This document shows, in pieces, positions 8,129-14,961 of a DNA stretch of 21,382 nucleotides (positions within the stretch are counted from its first letter, which is position 1; each line of letters begins with the position of its first letter). The position numbers and the translations under genes are program-made. Under the pieces are notes generated by a model. It did no database searches. It saw only the letters and a program-made list of their open reading frames with translations, and had not been told where the DNA came from. Location: NCBI GenBank assembly GCA_046703545.1, contig JBJKSX010000062.1, positions 1 to 21,382 on the forward strand. Reading direction: 5' to 3'. The DNA comes from JAJZOM01 sp046703545 (GTDB lineage: Archaea > Thermoplasmatota > Thermoplasmata > Thermoplasmatales > Thermoplasmataceae).

Positions 8129-9049
8129 CTACTCACCTATCCTCCCTATGAGTTCCAATTTCCTGTCGGCAATCTTCCTGGGCAGGAAATCAAGGTAATT
8201 TGTGTGGGTCACGTAGAGCCTGTCCACCCCTGCATTGTCTGCCTCTGTCTGGGCGGTTTGGGCGATCTCCGATGGATTCTCAAGGCGTGTATTGTGGGCA
8301 TCAATCAATGCGAGCCCCGGAACCTCGGAATGGCTGGCAGCAACAGAGAAGTTGCCACTGCCCGGGTGTGCAACCACCGAATGGAATTTCCCGCCAGCAG
8401 AAGAAAGGGCATCGCTGTCAAGCTTTCCCCTGGTGAAAAGCACAGTATTCTCTGGCCTGATTGAACTGTAGAATGAGCTAAGATCCGAGTGCGACAGCCC
8501 CACCGATTCAAACACAAATGTTCTGTTGAACTTGAATTTGGAGAGACCTTCACGGTAGTACTTTCCCAATTCTCCGGTCAGTTCATCAAAGGACGCGCCC
8601 TTTATGTTCCCACAGAAGTGGAAGAATGTTTCCGGTCCAGGGATGAATGCCAGCTGGTCTTCACCCTGATCCACATGATAAAGCGGCAGGGGCGGATTCT
8701 CATCCACCTCATTATACTGGGTGGGATCCTTTTCAAGTTTCAATTCGCCGCGCACTTCAGGAAGCCTGTAAAATGTGTTCGTTTCCCCGTACCTTGTAAG
8801 TGGTCCGAATTCAATTCCCCCGGAGATGGCTGAAAGGGGCCTGAAAATATCATACCAGTTGAACAGCGGATCAGTGAATGCATTGATTCCGCTGTCCCTT
8901 GCCTTCTGTTGAAAATCGGCTGTCTCGCTGGAAACCAGTCCTTCCAGCTCTTCTGAGGAGAGGATGCCCCTGCCCCATCTTCCAATCCTGATCCTTAGCT
9001 TTTCTGTCTTGGGAAAAATCCCGTATGTAAGTTTTAAAATCTCTGTCAT
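8129..9049 (-). CDS. stand-alone MetE N-terminal-domain protein
   Basis: A 306-residue protein corresponding to the N-terminal barrel of MetE. The start contains GIFPKTEKLRIRIGRW then GILSSEELEGL, equivalent to the G(F/Y)PR...R.LK.A......G.IS.EEL block at the start of full MetE; later DPLFNWYDIFRPL and NTFYRLPEVRG correspond to family motifs. The zinc ligands of the catalytic half are absent, so it should not be active alone. In full-length MetE the N-terminal barrel contributes to binding of the methyl donor and the interface; by inference this protein pairs with the product of the next gene. It begins 2 nt after the metF-like stop and ends one base before the metE catalytic ATG, so the three genes form a tight operon. 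Confidence 0.85.
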   Translation of the reverse strand: MTEILKLTYGIFPKTEKLRIRIGRWGRGILSSEELEGLVSSETADFQQKARDSGINAFTDPLFNWYDIFRPLSAISGGIEFGPLTRYGETNTFYRLPEVRGELKLEKDPTQYNEVDENPPLPLYHVDQGEDQLAFIPGPETFFHFCGNIKGASFDELTGELGKYYREGLSKFKFNRTFVFESVGLSHSDLSSFYSSIRPENTVLFTRGKLDSDALSSAGGKFHSVVAHPGSGNFSVAASHSEVPGLALIDAHNTRLENPSEIAQTAQTEADNAGVDRLYVTHTNYLDFLPRKIADRKLELIGRIGE

Positions 9050-9051
9050 TT

Positions 9052-9867
9052 CTAAATACTCTCCAGTATCTGCTTCGCCAGGCTGTTGCGCCCAAGTGGC
9101 ATTATATGCACTCCGTCCACGTATTCCCGAACCGCATCAAATGCTTCCAGTATAATGTTTCTTGATGTCTGGACTATGTCGTCTGAATTTTCAAGTTTCC
9201 TGACAGTCTCATCTGACAGGCCAACCCTCATTCTTCTCAATGCATCTATCTGAGACTTCTTCGTGAGAGGCATGAATCCTGCCGAGAGCCTGAAATTGCG
9301 GTTTTTTATCCAGTCCTTCTGCAGGTGTTCTGGTTCAAAGAGGATCTGGCTGATGAAGAAATTGGAACCGTTCTCAAGCTTGAGCTTGATAATGTCCTGC
9401 TCGTTCCCCCTGTATGGGTTGAAGGCCGAGCCAACGCCAACATTTGGAAAGGGCACCTTCATGTATGTTTCAGTCTCCTGAATGGAACGCAAGGTTTCCA
9501 GAACATCAATTTCCCTGACCTCCTTGGACTCAACACGCTTGTTGATTGGGTCTCCCCCTATTACGAAGAAATTCCTGATTCCGATCTTCAATGCAGTTAT
9601 GACCTGCGAGTGAATGTGAAGTCGGTTCTTGTCCCTTGGGGTAATATGGGGCATTGCAATGAGGTTGTACTCCTTGGCGATCAGGTAGGTGGTGAGAATC
9701 GGGTCCACTCCGGGCAGGCCCATGGGGTTCTCCGGGGCGGATACTACATCAGCGGCGTCGCAAAGAATGCCTGCCGCTTTCCTGAACTCTTCTATATCCA
9801 GATTCTTGGAGGGGACTATCTCCACTGACTTGACAAATTTCAGGCCGTTTATGCTGGAAGCTTCCAT
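9052..9867 (-). CDS. metF: methylenetetrahydrofolate reductase-like protein (MetF family)
   Basis: A 271-residue flavin-dependent reductase of the MetF type, expected to reduce a methylene-C1 carrier to the methyl form used by methionine synthase. Visible blocks: VEIVPSK with Glu16 in the place of the catalytic Glu of FEFFPP in E. coli MetF; MPHITPRDKNRLHIHS (72-87), the equivalent of HLTCRDRNRIALQS; and IGGDP (103-107), the conserved phosphate/flavin loop. The C-terminal ADRRM-like helix and HIMPLGR also fit. Length is typical for single-domain MetF (about 275-300). First gene of the operon with the split MetE. ATG 9867 is the first plausible start; a T/A-rich block at 9902-9918 may serve as promoter with a short leader. 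Confidence 0.88.
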   Translation of the reverse strand: MEASSINGLKFVKSVEIVPSKNLDIEEFRKAAGILCDAADVVSAPENPMGLPGVDPILTTYLIAKEYNLIAMPHITPRDKNRLHIHSQVITALKIGIRNFFVIGGDPINKRVESKEVREIDVLETLRSIQETETYMKVPFPNVGVGSAFNPYRGNEQDIIKLKLENGSNFFISQILFEPEHLQKDWIKNRNFRLSAGFMPLTKKSQIDALRRMRVGLSDETVRKLENSDDIVQTSRNIILEAFDAVREYVDGVHIMPLGRNSLAKQILESI

Positions 9868-9911
9868 TTGTTGGACAGCCCATTAGTAACAACTTCAAAA
9901 TGGTTAATGAT

Positions 9912-9918
9912 AAAAAAA
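9912..9918 (-). terminator. possible T-tract terminator after the aldehyde dehydrogenase
   Basis: On the reverse strand seven T residues occur about 30 nt past the ALDH stop, with no hairpin before them. U-tracts alone are common archaeal termination signals. The same A/T-rich block could instead act as box A for the metF-like gene. Confidence 0.3.
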
Positions 9919-9946
9919 TGAGTGGGGGTAATATTCTTTAAATAAA

Positions 9947-11500
9947 TTATACGTCGAATTTAACACCCTGGGACAGTGGCACATCGGACCCGAAGTTCTT
10001 TGTAACGGTCTGGCGCCTCATGTATGCCTTCCAGGCATCACTTCCGCTTTCCCTTCCGTAACCGGTTTCCTTCTCACCGCCGAATGCGCCGCCGATTTCA
10101 GCCCCTGCGGTGCTTGTGTTCACGTTGGCAATTCCGCAGTCTGAACCCCTCACAGACAGGAATTCCTCCTCTTCCCTGAGGTCATTGGTGAATATTGCTG
10201 AGGACAGCCCCTGTGGAACATCATTGTGCATCTTCAGTGCCTGTTCCATGTCTCTGTACTTGAATACATACAGCAGTGGCCCGAAGGTCTCAGTCTGAAT
10301 AATGTCCATATCCTGTGTGGCTTCAACTATTGCAGGCCTCACATAGTTCCCGTTCTCTAGCCCTGAAAGTCCGAGCGTCTCTCCCTGAAACAGAACCTTG
10401 CCGCCCTGCTTTTTGGCTGTCTCAATGGCTGCAAGATATGTGTTTATTGCCTTCTTGTCAATGAGTGGCCCCACCAGAACGCCCTCATCCCTCGGATTTC
10501 CGATCTTGACGTTCTCATATATGTTCTTGAGTTTTCCAACAAATTCATCGTATATGCTTTCGTGCACTATTGCCCTTCTTGTGCTTGTGCATCTCTGCCC
10601 TGCTGTTGCAAGTGCACCGAATGCGACTCCCTTCAGGGCGATGCCCATGTCACTCTTCTCGCTGACGATTGCACAGTTGTTGCCCCCCAGTTCCAGAATG
10701 GACCTGCCCATTCTCCTGGATACCTTTTCGTAGAGTTCTGTCCCGGTTTTTGTTGAACCTGTGAATGAAACAAGGGGGAGCCTCTTGTCATTGGAGATCC
10801 ATTCTCCCCCATTGGCACCCTTGCTTGACATGAGTGTGAATATCTGCGGGGCACCGAGTTCGTCCAGTGCTTCCGCCACAACCTTCATTACCCCTGTTGC
10901 CACAAGTGCAGCCTTTGTTGATGGTTTCCATACCACTGTGTCGCCGCAGACAGCTGCGAGCATGGCATTCCATGACCACACTGCGGATGGAAAGTTGAAG
11001 GCGCTGATAACTGCCATGGGGCCGAGCGGGACCCACTGTTCATAAAGCCTGTGGTAAGGCCTTTCACTGCCCATAGTCAACCCATAAAGCTGCCTGGACA
11101 GCCCGGATGCAAAATAGGCTATATCGATCATTTCCTGAATCTCGCCTTCTCCCTCTGAGGTTGTCTTTCCAACTTCCAGGGTAACCAGTGCACCAAGCTC
11201 CTTCTTTCTCTTCAGCAGGAGGTCTCCCAGGGACCTGACTATTTCCCCTCTCTGTGGGGCAGTGTATTCCCTCCATTCCTGGAATACCTTCTGTGCAGAT
11301 GCTACAACGCTGTCATAATCCGCCCTGTTCGCCAGTGTGAGATCCGCAATGTGTTTCCCGTCAACCGGGCTGGTTGACTTGTACACTTCCCTGCCATCAG
11401 TGGGAAGCCACTTTCCGTTGAAAACACCTGAATTCAGGTTATCGAGACCCAATGAGGACAATGTGTCCTCCCTGAATTTATCAAAACTGCTATCCGACAT
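9947..11500 (-). CDS. aldehyde dehydrogenase, ALDH7 (aminoadipate-semialdehyde dehydrogenase)-like
   Basis: A 517-residue NAD(P)-dependent aldehyde dehydrogenase. Active-site features: Asn169 in ISAFNFP, Lys192 in WKPST (cofactor), the SFTGSTKTG loop, general base Glu270 in LELGGNN, and nucleophile Cys304 in TAGQRCTSTRR. The combinations SAFNFPSAVWSWN, LELGGNN and TAGQRCTSTRR point to the ALDH7/antiquitin branch, whose eukaryotic members oxidise alpha-aminoadipate semialdehyde. In an archaeon the substrate is open: lysine catabolism, or glyceraldehyde as in the non-phosphorylative Entner-Doudoroff pathway of Thermoplasmatales (an ALDH-superfamily enzyme fills that role there). It has its own promoter: reverse-strand GTAATATTCG about 26 nt upstream, plus a Shine-Dalgarno-like GGGAGTGA nearby. 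Not in an operon with its neighbours. Confidence 0.92.
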   Translation of the reverse strand: MSDSSFDKFREDTLSSLGLDNLNSGVFNGKWLPTDGREVYKSTSPVDGKHIADLTLANRADYDSVVASAQKVFQEWREYTAPQRGEIVRSLGDLLLKRKKELGALVTLEVGKTTSEGEGEIQEMIDIAYFASGLSRQLYGLTMGSERPYHRLYEQWVPLGPMAVISAFNFPSAVWSWNAMLAAVCGDTVVWKPSTKAALVATGVMKVVAEALDELGAPQIFTLMSSKGANGGEWISNDKRLPLVSFTGSTKTGTELYEKVSRRMGRSILELGGNNCAIVSEKSDMGIALKGVAFGALATAGQRCTSTRRAIVHESIYDEFVGKLKNIYENVKIGNPRDEGVLVGPLIDKKAINTYLAAIETAKKQGGKVLFQGETLGLSGLENGNYVRPAIVEATQDMDIIQTETFGPLLYVFKYRDMEQALKMHNDVPQGLSSAIFTNDLREEEEFLSVRGSDCGIANVNTSTAGAEIGGAFGGEKETGYGRESGSDAWKAYMRRQTVTKNFGSDVPLSQGVKFDV

Positions 11501-11520
11501 GTATTGGAATCACTCCCTAT

Positions 11521-11530
11521 CGAATATTAC
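11521..11530 (-). promoter_or_regulatory. probable box A of the aldehyde dehydrogenase
   Basis: Reverse-strand GTAATATTCG, centred 26 nt before ATG 11500. If initiation is 25 nt downstream of the box, the transcript would be leaderless and the SD-like GGGAGTGA at 11509-11516 would not be transcribed; the two signals imply different start sites. Confidence 0.4.
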
Positions 11531-11653
11531 TTTTGGAAAACAGGCATTACATGGAGAAACCAGAAGGAGGTGGCCTGAAGCGGCTCTTCACAATTCTTAT
11601 AAACGCCACGGTTCTCTTGCAGGAGATGGTGCCTTCTGGACTCTGATAGGCTG

Positions 11654-11836
11654 ATGAAAATCTGCCCAAAATGCGGTTCCATACATGTCAACTGGATAGC
11701 CGGCGGAATTACCGGAACCGTCTTCAAATGTGATGACTGCTTTTATGTGGGTTCCTTTATCCTGGAAGTGAGGCCCAGGGACCTGGAAAGATTCCAGAAA
11801 GAGATCAGGGATTCGGGCCATGAGGAAACTGGTTAG
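11654..11836 (+). CDS. small zinc-ribbon protein
   Basis: A 60-residue protein with two CxxC knuckles: CPKC at residues 4-7 and CDDC at 26-29, spaced by 18 residues, the arrangement of a treble-clef/zinc ribbon. The rest is a short beta segment (GTVFKCDDCFYVGSFILEV) and a charged C-terminal helix. Such small ribbons occur widely in archaea and resemble rRNA- or RNA-polymerase-associated ribbons, but no specific function can be assigned. A possible box A (TTCTTATAAA, about 11592-11601) would give a leader of roughly 30 nt. Its stop codon overlaps the stop of the convergent polyprenyl synthase by four bases. Composition and the conserved Cys pattern argue that it is a real gene despite its size. 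Confidence 0.8.
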   Translation: MKICPKCGSIHVNWIAGGITGTVFKCDDCFYVGSFILEVRPRDLERFQKEIRDSGHEETG

Positions 11837-12816
11837 CTGAGCTCCTCAATCCTCTCTATTACTATCATGGCCAGTTCCATAAGGAGGTTGAGATCAGGGG
11901 ATTTCCCCGTGTTTTTCAATGCTGCAAGAGCCTGCTCAGAGAAATTCTTCGCAACAGTGAAGGAATAGTCAATTGCACCGGTCTCCACCATGCGGTTTTT
12001 CAGTTCAAGGTCAAACTTCTCATCCTGTCCTGAAAGGAGCTTTTCCTTTATCCTTGCCCTTTCCTCCTCATCAACCTTGCTGAGCGTGTATATGAGGGGT
12101 AGGGTTATTGCACTGTGTCGAAGGTCTGTGAACGTGGGTTTGCCCAGTTTCCCAGCATCGCCAACAATATCCAGTATGTCATCAGTAACCTGGAATGCCA
12201 TGCCAAGGTTGTACGCAAACCTGCTCAGGGCCAGGGATATTTCCTTTGGCGCCTTTGCGGCCTCAGTGGCACCCATTGCACAGGCTTCAAAGAACCTGGC
12301 TGTCTTGTTGCTTATGATCTCAAGGTAGGTCTTCTCAGAAAGGTCAAGGTTGCCGAGATTCACCGCCTCCAGAATCTGGCCTTCCGCAAGTCTGCTTGAG
12401 CCATCGGCCATTATCTTGGAAACGACTGTTCCATATCTGGAGCCAAGTTCATATGCCTTGGCGAAGAGGTAATCCCCCACGACAATTGCATTCTCCACGC
12501 CATCTACGTTGTTCAGTGTGGCTCTTCCCCTTCTTGTGGCGGCGTTGTCTATAATATCGTCATGTATGAGGCTGGCAGTGTGGATCAGTTCATAACCGGC
12601 GGCAAGGTCGAGAATGTTTGAATAGGGTTCCTCGCAGCTTATCTCGTATGCAAGAATCGTAAGCAGAGGACGGAATCTCTTTCCTCCGGCTTCAATGGTG
12701 TACCTGGACATCCTGTACAGGTCTTCCTGGTCGGTACGAATTGCAAGCATAAGCCTCTGGTTGACTTCGTCAACCTTGCCATGTAAACCAATACTCCAGT
12801 CCAGGAAATCTCTCAT
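11833..12816 (-). CDS. trans-isoprenyl diphosphate synthase, probably medium/long chain
   Basis: A 327-residue all-helical prenyltransferase that condenses isopentenyl diphosphate onto allylic primers. First Asp-rich motif DDIID at 86-90 (LIHDDIIDNAATRRG), second DDILD at 212-216 (QVTDDILDIVGD), and the GGKRFRP substrate-binding block at 44-50. The residues four and five before the first motif are Ser82 and Ala81 (IHTASLIHDD). Archaeal geranylgeranyl diphosphate synthases have an aromatic residue at position -5, which caps the product; small residues there are as in octaprenyl synthase IspB (IHTATLLHDD). I infer a longer product, perhaps the side chain of a Thermoplasma-type menaquinone, but GGPP synthase for lipids remains possible. 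Promoter: reverse-strand TAAAATAAGG at 12835-12844, 24 nt from the ATG. Confidence 0.92.
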   Translation of the reverse strand: MRDFLDWSIGLHGKVDEVNQRLMLAIRTDQEDLYRMSRYTIEAGGKRFRPLLTILAYEISCEEPYSNILDLAAGYELIHTASLIHDDIIDNAATRRGRATLNNVDGVENAIVVGDYLFAKAYELGSRYGTVVSKIMADGSSRLAEGQILEAVNLGNLDLSEKTYLEIISNKTARFFEACAMGATEAAKAPKEISLALSRFAYNLGMAFQVTDDILDIVGDAGKLGKPTFTDLRHSAITLPLIYTLSKVDEEERARIKEKLLSGQDEKFDLELKNRMVETGAIDYSFTVAKNFSEQALAALKNTGKSPDLNLLMELAMIVIERIEELS

Positions 12817-12834
12817 ATGCTCACTAAACCATAT

Positions 12835-12844
12835 CCTTATTTTA
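12835..12844 (-). promoter_or_regulatory. box A of the polyprenyl synthase
   Basis: Reverse-strand TAAAATAAGG, centred 24 nt upstream of ATG 12816; implies a leaderless mRNA. Confidence 0.5.
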
Positions 12845-12920
12845 CCCGCTCATTTAATCATTGCCAAACATAACATTATCATGCCTAACATGTTATCAAA
12901 TATGGCTGGTAAATACTGTT

Positions 12921-12926
12921 AAAAAA
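12921..12926 (-). terminator. T6 tract after alba
   Basis: The reverse strand carries CTCTTTTTTAAC about 20 nt past the Alba stop codon, a likely U-tract terminator separating alba from the polyprenyl synthase promoter. No strong hairpin precedes it. Confidence 0.4.
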
Positions 12927-12946
12927 GAGAGATTGAGAAAGCCGGC

Positions 12947-13216
12947 TTACTTAGTAAGGGTTATCTCTATGGAAGAAACGTTTGAATCTCCACGCTCACC
13001 CTGGAGCGTTTCAGTTTCTACCTTTATGTCCTTGTATTTCGCAGACTGTATGAATTTGTGCCTTGTGATCTCTGCAATGTCAACGGCTTTGCTGATTGCT
13101 TTTCCTCTGGCTTTTATGGTGATCTTGTCAACGTTGTTGTTGAACTGGGTCACCACGGCAAGAACGTAGTTCATTGTAGGCTTCTTTCCGACGAAAATAA
13201 CGTTTTCCTCTGCCAT
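12947..13216 (-). CDS. albA: Alba nucleic-acid-binding chromatin protein
   Basis: An 89-residue Alba protein, a dimeric DNA/RNA-binding chromosomal protein. The N-terminal block ENVIFVGKKPTMNYVLAV carries the paired Lys (11-12) equivalent to the acetylatable Lys pair near residue 16 in Sulfolobus Alba; KITIKARGKAISKAVDIAE is the second helix and basic strand, with the ARG-x-AI signature of the family. Length is standard. Unlike most genes here it has a strong Shine-Dalgarno, TAGGAGGG at 13223-13230 (reverse strand), seven nt before the ATG, with an A/T-rich box A around 13244-13260. High translation is expected of an abundant chromatin protein. Confidence 0.95.
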   Translation of the reverse strand: MAEENVIFVGKKPTMNYVLAVVTQFNNNVDKITIKARGKAISKAVDIAEITRHKFIQSAKYKDIKVETETLQGERGDSNVSSIEITLTK

Positions 13217-13222
13217 CGTTGT

Positions 13223-13260
13223 CCCTCCTAGTTCCCATTAGCGTTTAATATTTAATAATA
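13223..13260 (-). promoter_or_regulatory. alba promoter region with strong Shine-Dalgarno
   Basis: On the reverse strand a long A/T block (13244-13260, core ATTAAATATTAAA) is followed by TAGGAGGG at 13223-13230, close to the consensus complement of archaeal 16S rRNA. To include the SD the transcript must start at or upstream of about 13230, so the more distal part of the A/T block is the likelier TATA element. Confidence 0.55.
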
Positions 13261-13277
13261 TCGTATTAGTAATTTTA

Positions 13278-13670
13278 CTAATGAAGCCTGACAAGGGTGT
13301 CTGTGTTGCGAATTCCATCCAGAACACGAAGTTCGTCCACTATGGTATTAAGCTCTTCCAGAGACTTGCAGTTAACCCTTATGGCGATGTCAAACCTTCC
13401 GGAGAATTCGTAAATTTCATCAAACCTTGAACTTACGTAGTCAAAAATCTCCTTGGCTTTCTTGGGTTCGGTCCTGACAAGGATAACGCCTTCAACACCC
13501 TGATTCCTGAGAACAACCGTGAACTTTCTTATTATGCCGTCTTCGGTCAGCTTCTGGATTCTCTTCCTCACTGTGCCTTCGGAGACGTTAAGTTCTCTGC
13601 CGATGTCGGAATTGGAAGTGCGTGCATTCTTCCTGAGTATCTCGATTATGGCCCAATCCTTGTCATCCAC
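13278..13670 (-). CDS. Lrp/AsnC family transcriptional regulator
   Basis: A 130-residue Lrp/AsnC protein. Residues about 3-50 form the winged helix-turn-helix (IIEILRKNARTSNSDIGREL, then VSEGTVRKRIQKLTEDGII), followed by the linking strand and the RAM ligand-binding/oligomerisation domain from about 65 on (VEGVILVRTEP...). Members bind amino acids and control amino-acid metabolism. The RAM turn near EFSGRFDIAIRV takes the place of the usual G-x-YD motif, so effector type cannot be told. Its own box A (reverse-strand GCATTTTATC, 13691-13700) lies 25 nt before the ATG, suggesting separate, leaderless transcription. Target genes are unknown; the methionine and threonine genes in this window are conceivable but nothing in the sequence links them. 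Confidence 0.92.
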   Translation of the reverse strand: MDDKDWAIIEILRKNARTSNSDIGRELNVSEGTVRKRIQKLTEDGIIRKFTVVLRNQGVEGVILVRTEPKKAKEIFDYVSSRFDEIYEFSGRFDIAIRVNCKSLEELNTIVDELRVLDGIRNTDTLVRLH

Positions 13671-13690
13671 ATTAACAAAAGCACTCGGTT

Positions 13691-13700
13691 GATAAAATGC
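13691..13700 (-). promoter_or_regulatory. box A of the Lrp/AsnC gene
   Basis: Reverse-strand GCATTTTATC centred 25 nt before ATG 13670. Confidence 0.45.
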
Positions 13701-13727
13701 CTTTTGGCTAAACCATTACCATACTTT

Positions 13728-14006
13728 TTATCGGTAAAGGTTTGTGCCCTTCTCTTCCTGTTTTGTCTCTCCCTTCTTTATCAATTCCTTGGGAACCTTG
13801 ATCATTCTTATGATATTGGTAGCCTGGACCATGTAAATGGGCAGTCCGGTATTGTGGTCATTGCCACCCTTCATTATGGCAACTATCTCCATCTTGATCT
13901 GAATGACTGAACCATCTTCAAGCTTAACTGTGACCCATTTTGGATCCTCTTCAGTCTCGAAGCCTACAATGTCTCCACCCTGTGGGGGAAGTCCTCCTTG
14001 CATCAT
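13728..14006 (-). CDS. conserved archaeal protein of unknown function, 92 aa
   Basis: I do not recognise a named family. The protein starts with a Gly/Pro-rich tail (MMQGGLPPQGGD), then a compact beta-rich core: KWVTVKLEDGSVIQIKMEIV, GNDHNTGLPIYMVQATNII, and a basic C-terminal helix with Lys/Glu-rich end (PKELIKKGETKQEEKG). No Cys, no membrane segment. The core has the look of a small beta-barrel in which LEDG, GND and NTGLPIY are turns, and I have an impression of similar proteins in other archaea, unverified. The start could be either of two adjacent ATGs (14006 or 14003). A box A with near-palindromic AGGTTTTAAACCT sits 25 nt upstream, so it is likely transcribed on its own. Confidence 0.75.
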   Translation of the reverse strand: MMQGGLPPQGGDIVGFETEEDPKWVTVKLEDGSVIQIKMEIVAIMKGGNDHNTGLPIYMVQATNIIRMIKVPKELIKKGETKQEEKGTNLYR

Positions 14007-14024
14007 GGTTTATGAAGAATATGA

Positions 14025-14037
14025 AAGGTTTTAAACC
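14025..14037 (-). promoter_or_regulatory. box A of the 92-aa unknown gene
   Basis: The near-palindrome AGGTTTTAAACCT, centred about 25 nt before the ATG at 14006. The reverse-strand core GGTTTAAAACC is a good TATA element. Confidence 0.5.
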
Positions 14038-14081
14038 TATCCTTGTCCCTCTGTAAAATGGAGATTGCCCATTGAACCGGT

Positions 14082-14819
14082 TCAACTGAGGGACAGGTCT
14101 TTTTCATAGAGATATGCTGAGCGGAAACCCTCTACTATTCTTAGTTTCCCGTGCTCCGCAACATCAATGGCTTCCATGGAGACTATGAATGATGAGCCCT
14201 CGACAAACCTGCACCCATTTGGGTTGAGAACAGTGAATGAAGGCAACCCGTCCCAAACGCCGGGTTCAGAACGGCATATGACGCAGCCCTCCTTCTTCAG
14301 GATTTTTGCAGGTATTTGCTGAAAATACCGGGAAGGCAAGTGCCCTATGTCCACTATTGAGTCAGGCCACTCTTCCACCGGGCTGAATTCCCCTGTGTCA
14401 ATGGAGCCAAAATAGAGGTGCACCAACCTTGACTTAATGAAGCCTGCCTTTTCAAAAAGTCCCCTGCTGGCTAAATTTTCTGGCTCTATGTATGCCCTTG
14501 CCACACTTTTGCCCATTGCAATGCATGATGAAATTGTCTGGCGTATGAGCCAAATGGCCAACCCCTTTTTCCTGTGGGGCTTTGATATTCGCAATCCAGA
14601 AAGATAGATTGACCCGTCGGGAACATCCTGGACATTGTGGTATCCCACCACTTTTCCCCCAGTTTCTATGAGAAATGTCTCCCCTATGGTGAGGTACTTT
14701 TTGCCTATGCCACTTATGTAATCACTGATCAGGCCCTCTTCTGAGACCTCTGCAGAAATCCGGGAGATTTCATCCCAGTCGTCGGGATTTGCTTTCCGGA
14801 TTTTGTAATTGTCTTCCAT
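14082..14819 (-). CDS. GNAT family N-acetyltransferase
   Basis: A 245-residue acetyltransferase. The GNAT fold covers roughly residues 5-150: the acetyl-CoA pyrophosphate loop is in LRISKPHRKKGLAIWLIRQT (R-x-x-G-x-A pattern), followed by ARAYIEPENLASRGLFEKAGF, the classic motif B in which Asn and the LFEKAGF helix close the site. About 95 further C-terminal residues (SPVEEWPDSIVD onward) form an additional domain I cannot identify, perhaps another degenerate GNAT-like half. Substrate unknown. I place the start at ATG 14819 because a reverse-strand CATAAGTTAATTCC lies about 27 nt upstream; an ATG at 14831 would add four residues but leave the box too close. Confidence 0.85.
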   Translation of the reverse strand: MEDNYKIRKANPDDWDEISRISAEVSEEGLISDYISGIGKKYLTIGETFLIETGGKVVGYHNVQDVPDGSIYLSGLRISKPHRKKGLAIWLIRQTISSCIAMGKSVARAYIEPENLASRGLFEKAGFIKSRLVHLYFGSIDTGEFSPVEEWPDSIVDIGHLPSRYFQQIPAKILKKEGCVICRSEPGVWDGLPSFTVLNPNGCRFVEGSSFIVSMEAIDVAEHGKLRIVEGFRSAYLYEKDLSLS

Positions 14820-14924
14820 CGGCGATTTCATTCCCTTGGAATTAACTTATGGAATTATTTGACACTTGCGAAGCGGAAGGCAGCAAAATGCAATTTAGGT
14901 CAGTTAATTATATATTGTGAATGC

Positions 14925-14937
14925 ATAAATAAATATA
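14925..14937 (+). promoter_or_regulatory. box A of the frameshifted membrane-protein gene
   Basis: ATAAATAAATATA is centred close to 28 nt before ATG 14962. The promoter of the interrupted gene therefore looks intact and well matched to consensus. Confidence 0.5.
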
Positions 14938-14961
14938 CCAACATATGGTTTTCAATCATCA

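Noticed and set aside
9325..9828. 167-codon open frame on the plus strand, opposite the metF-like gene
   Set aside because: Fully antisense to a gene with clear MetF motifs; the translation has no family pattern and mirrors the codon structure of the real gene.
12870..12896. Inverted repeat ATAACAT...ATGTTAT between alba and the polyprenyl synthase
   Set aside because: Only 7 bp in an A/T-rich region with a 13-nt spacer; could be chance. It lies near the synthase promoter, so it was considered an operator, but nothing else supports this.
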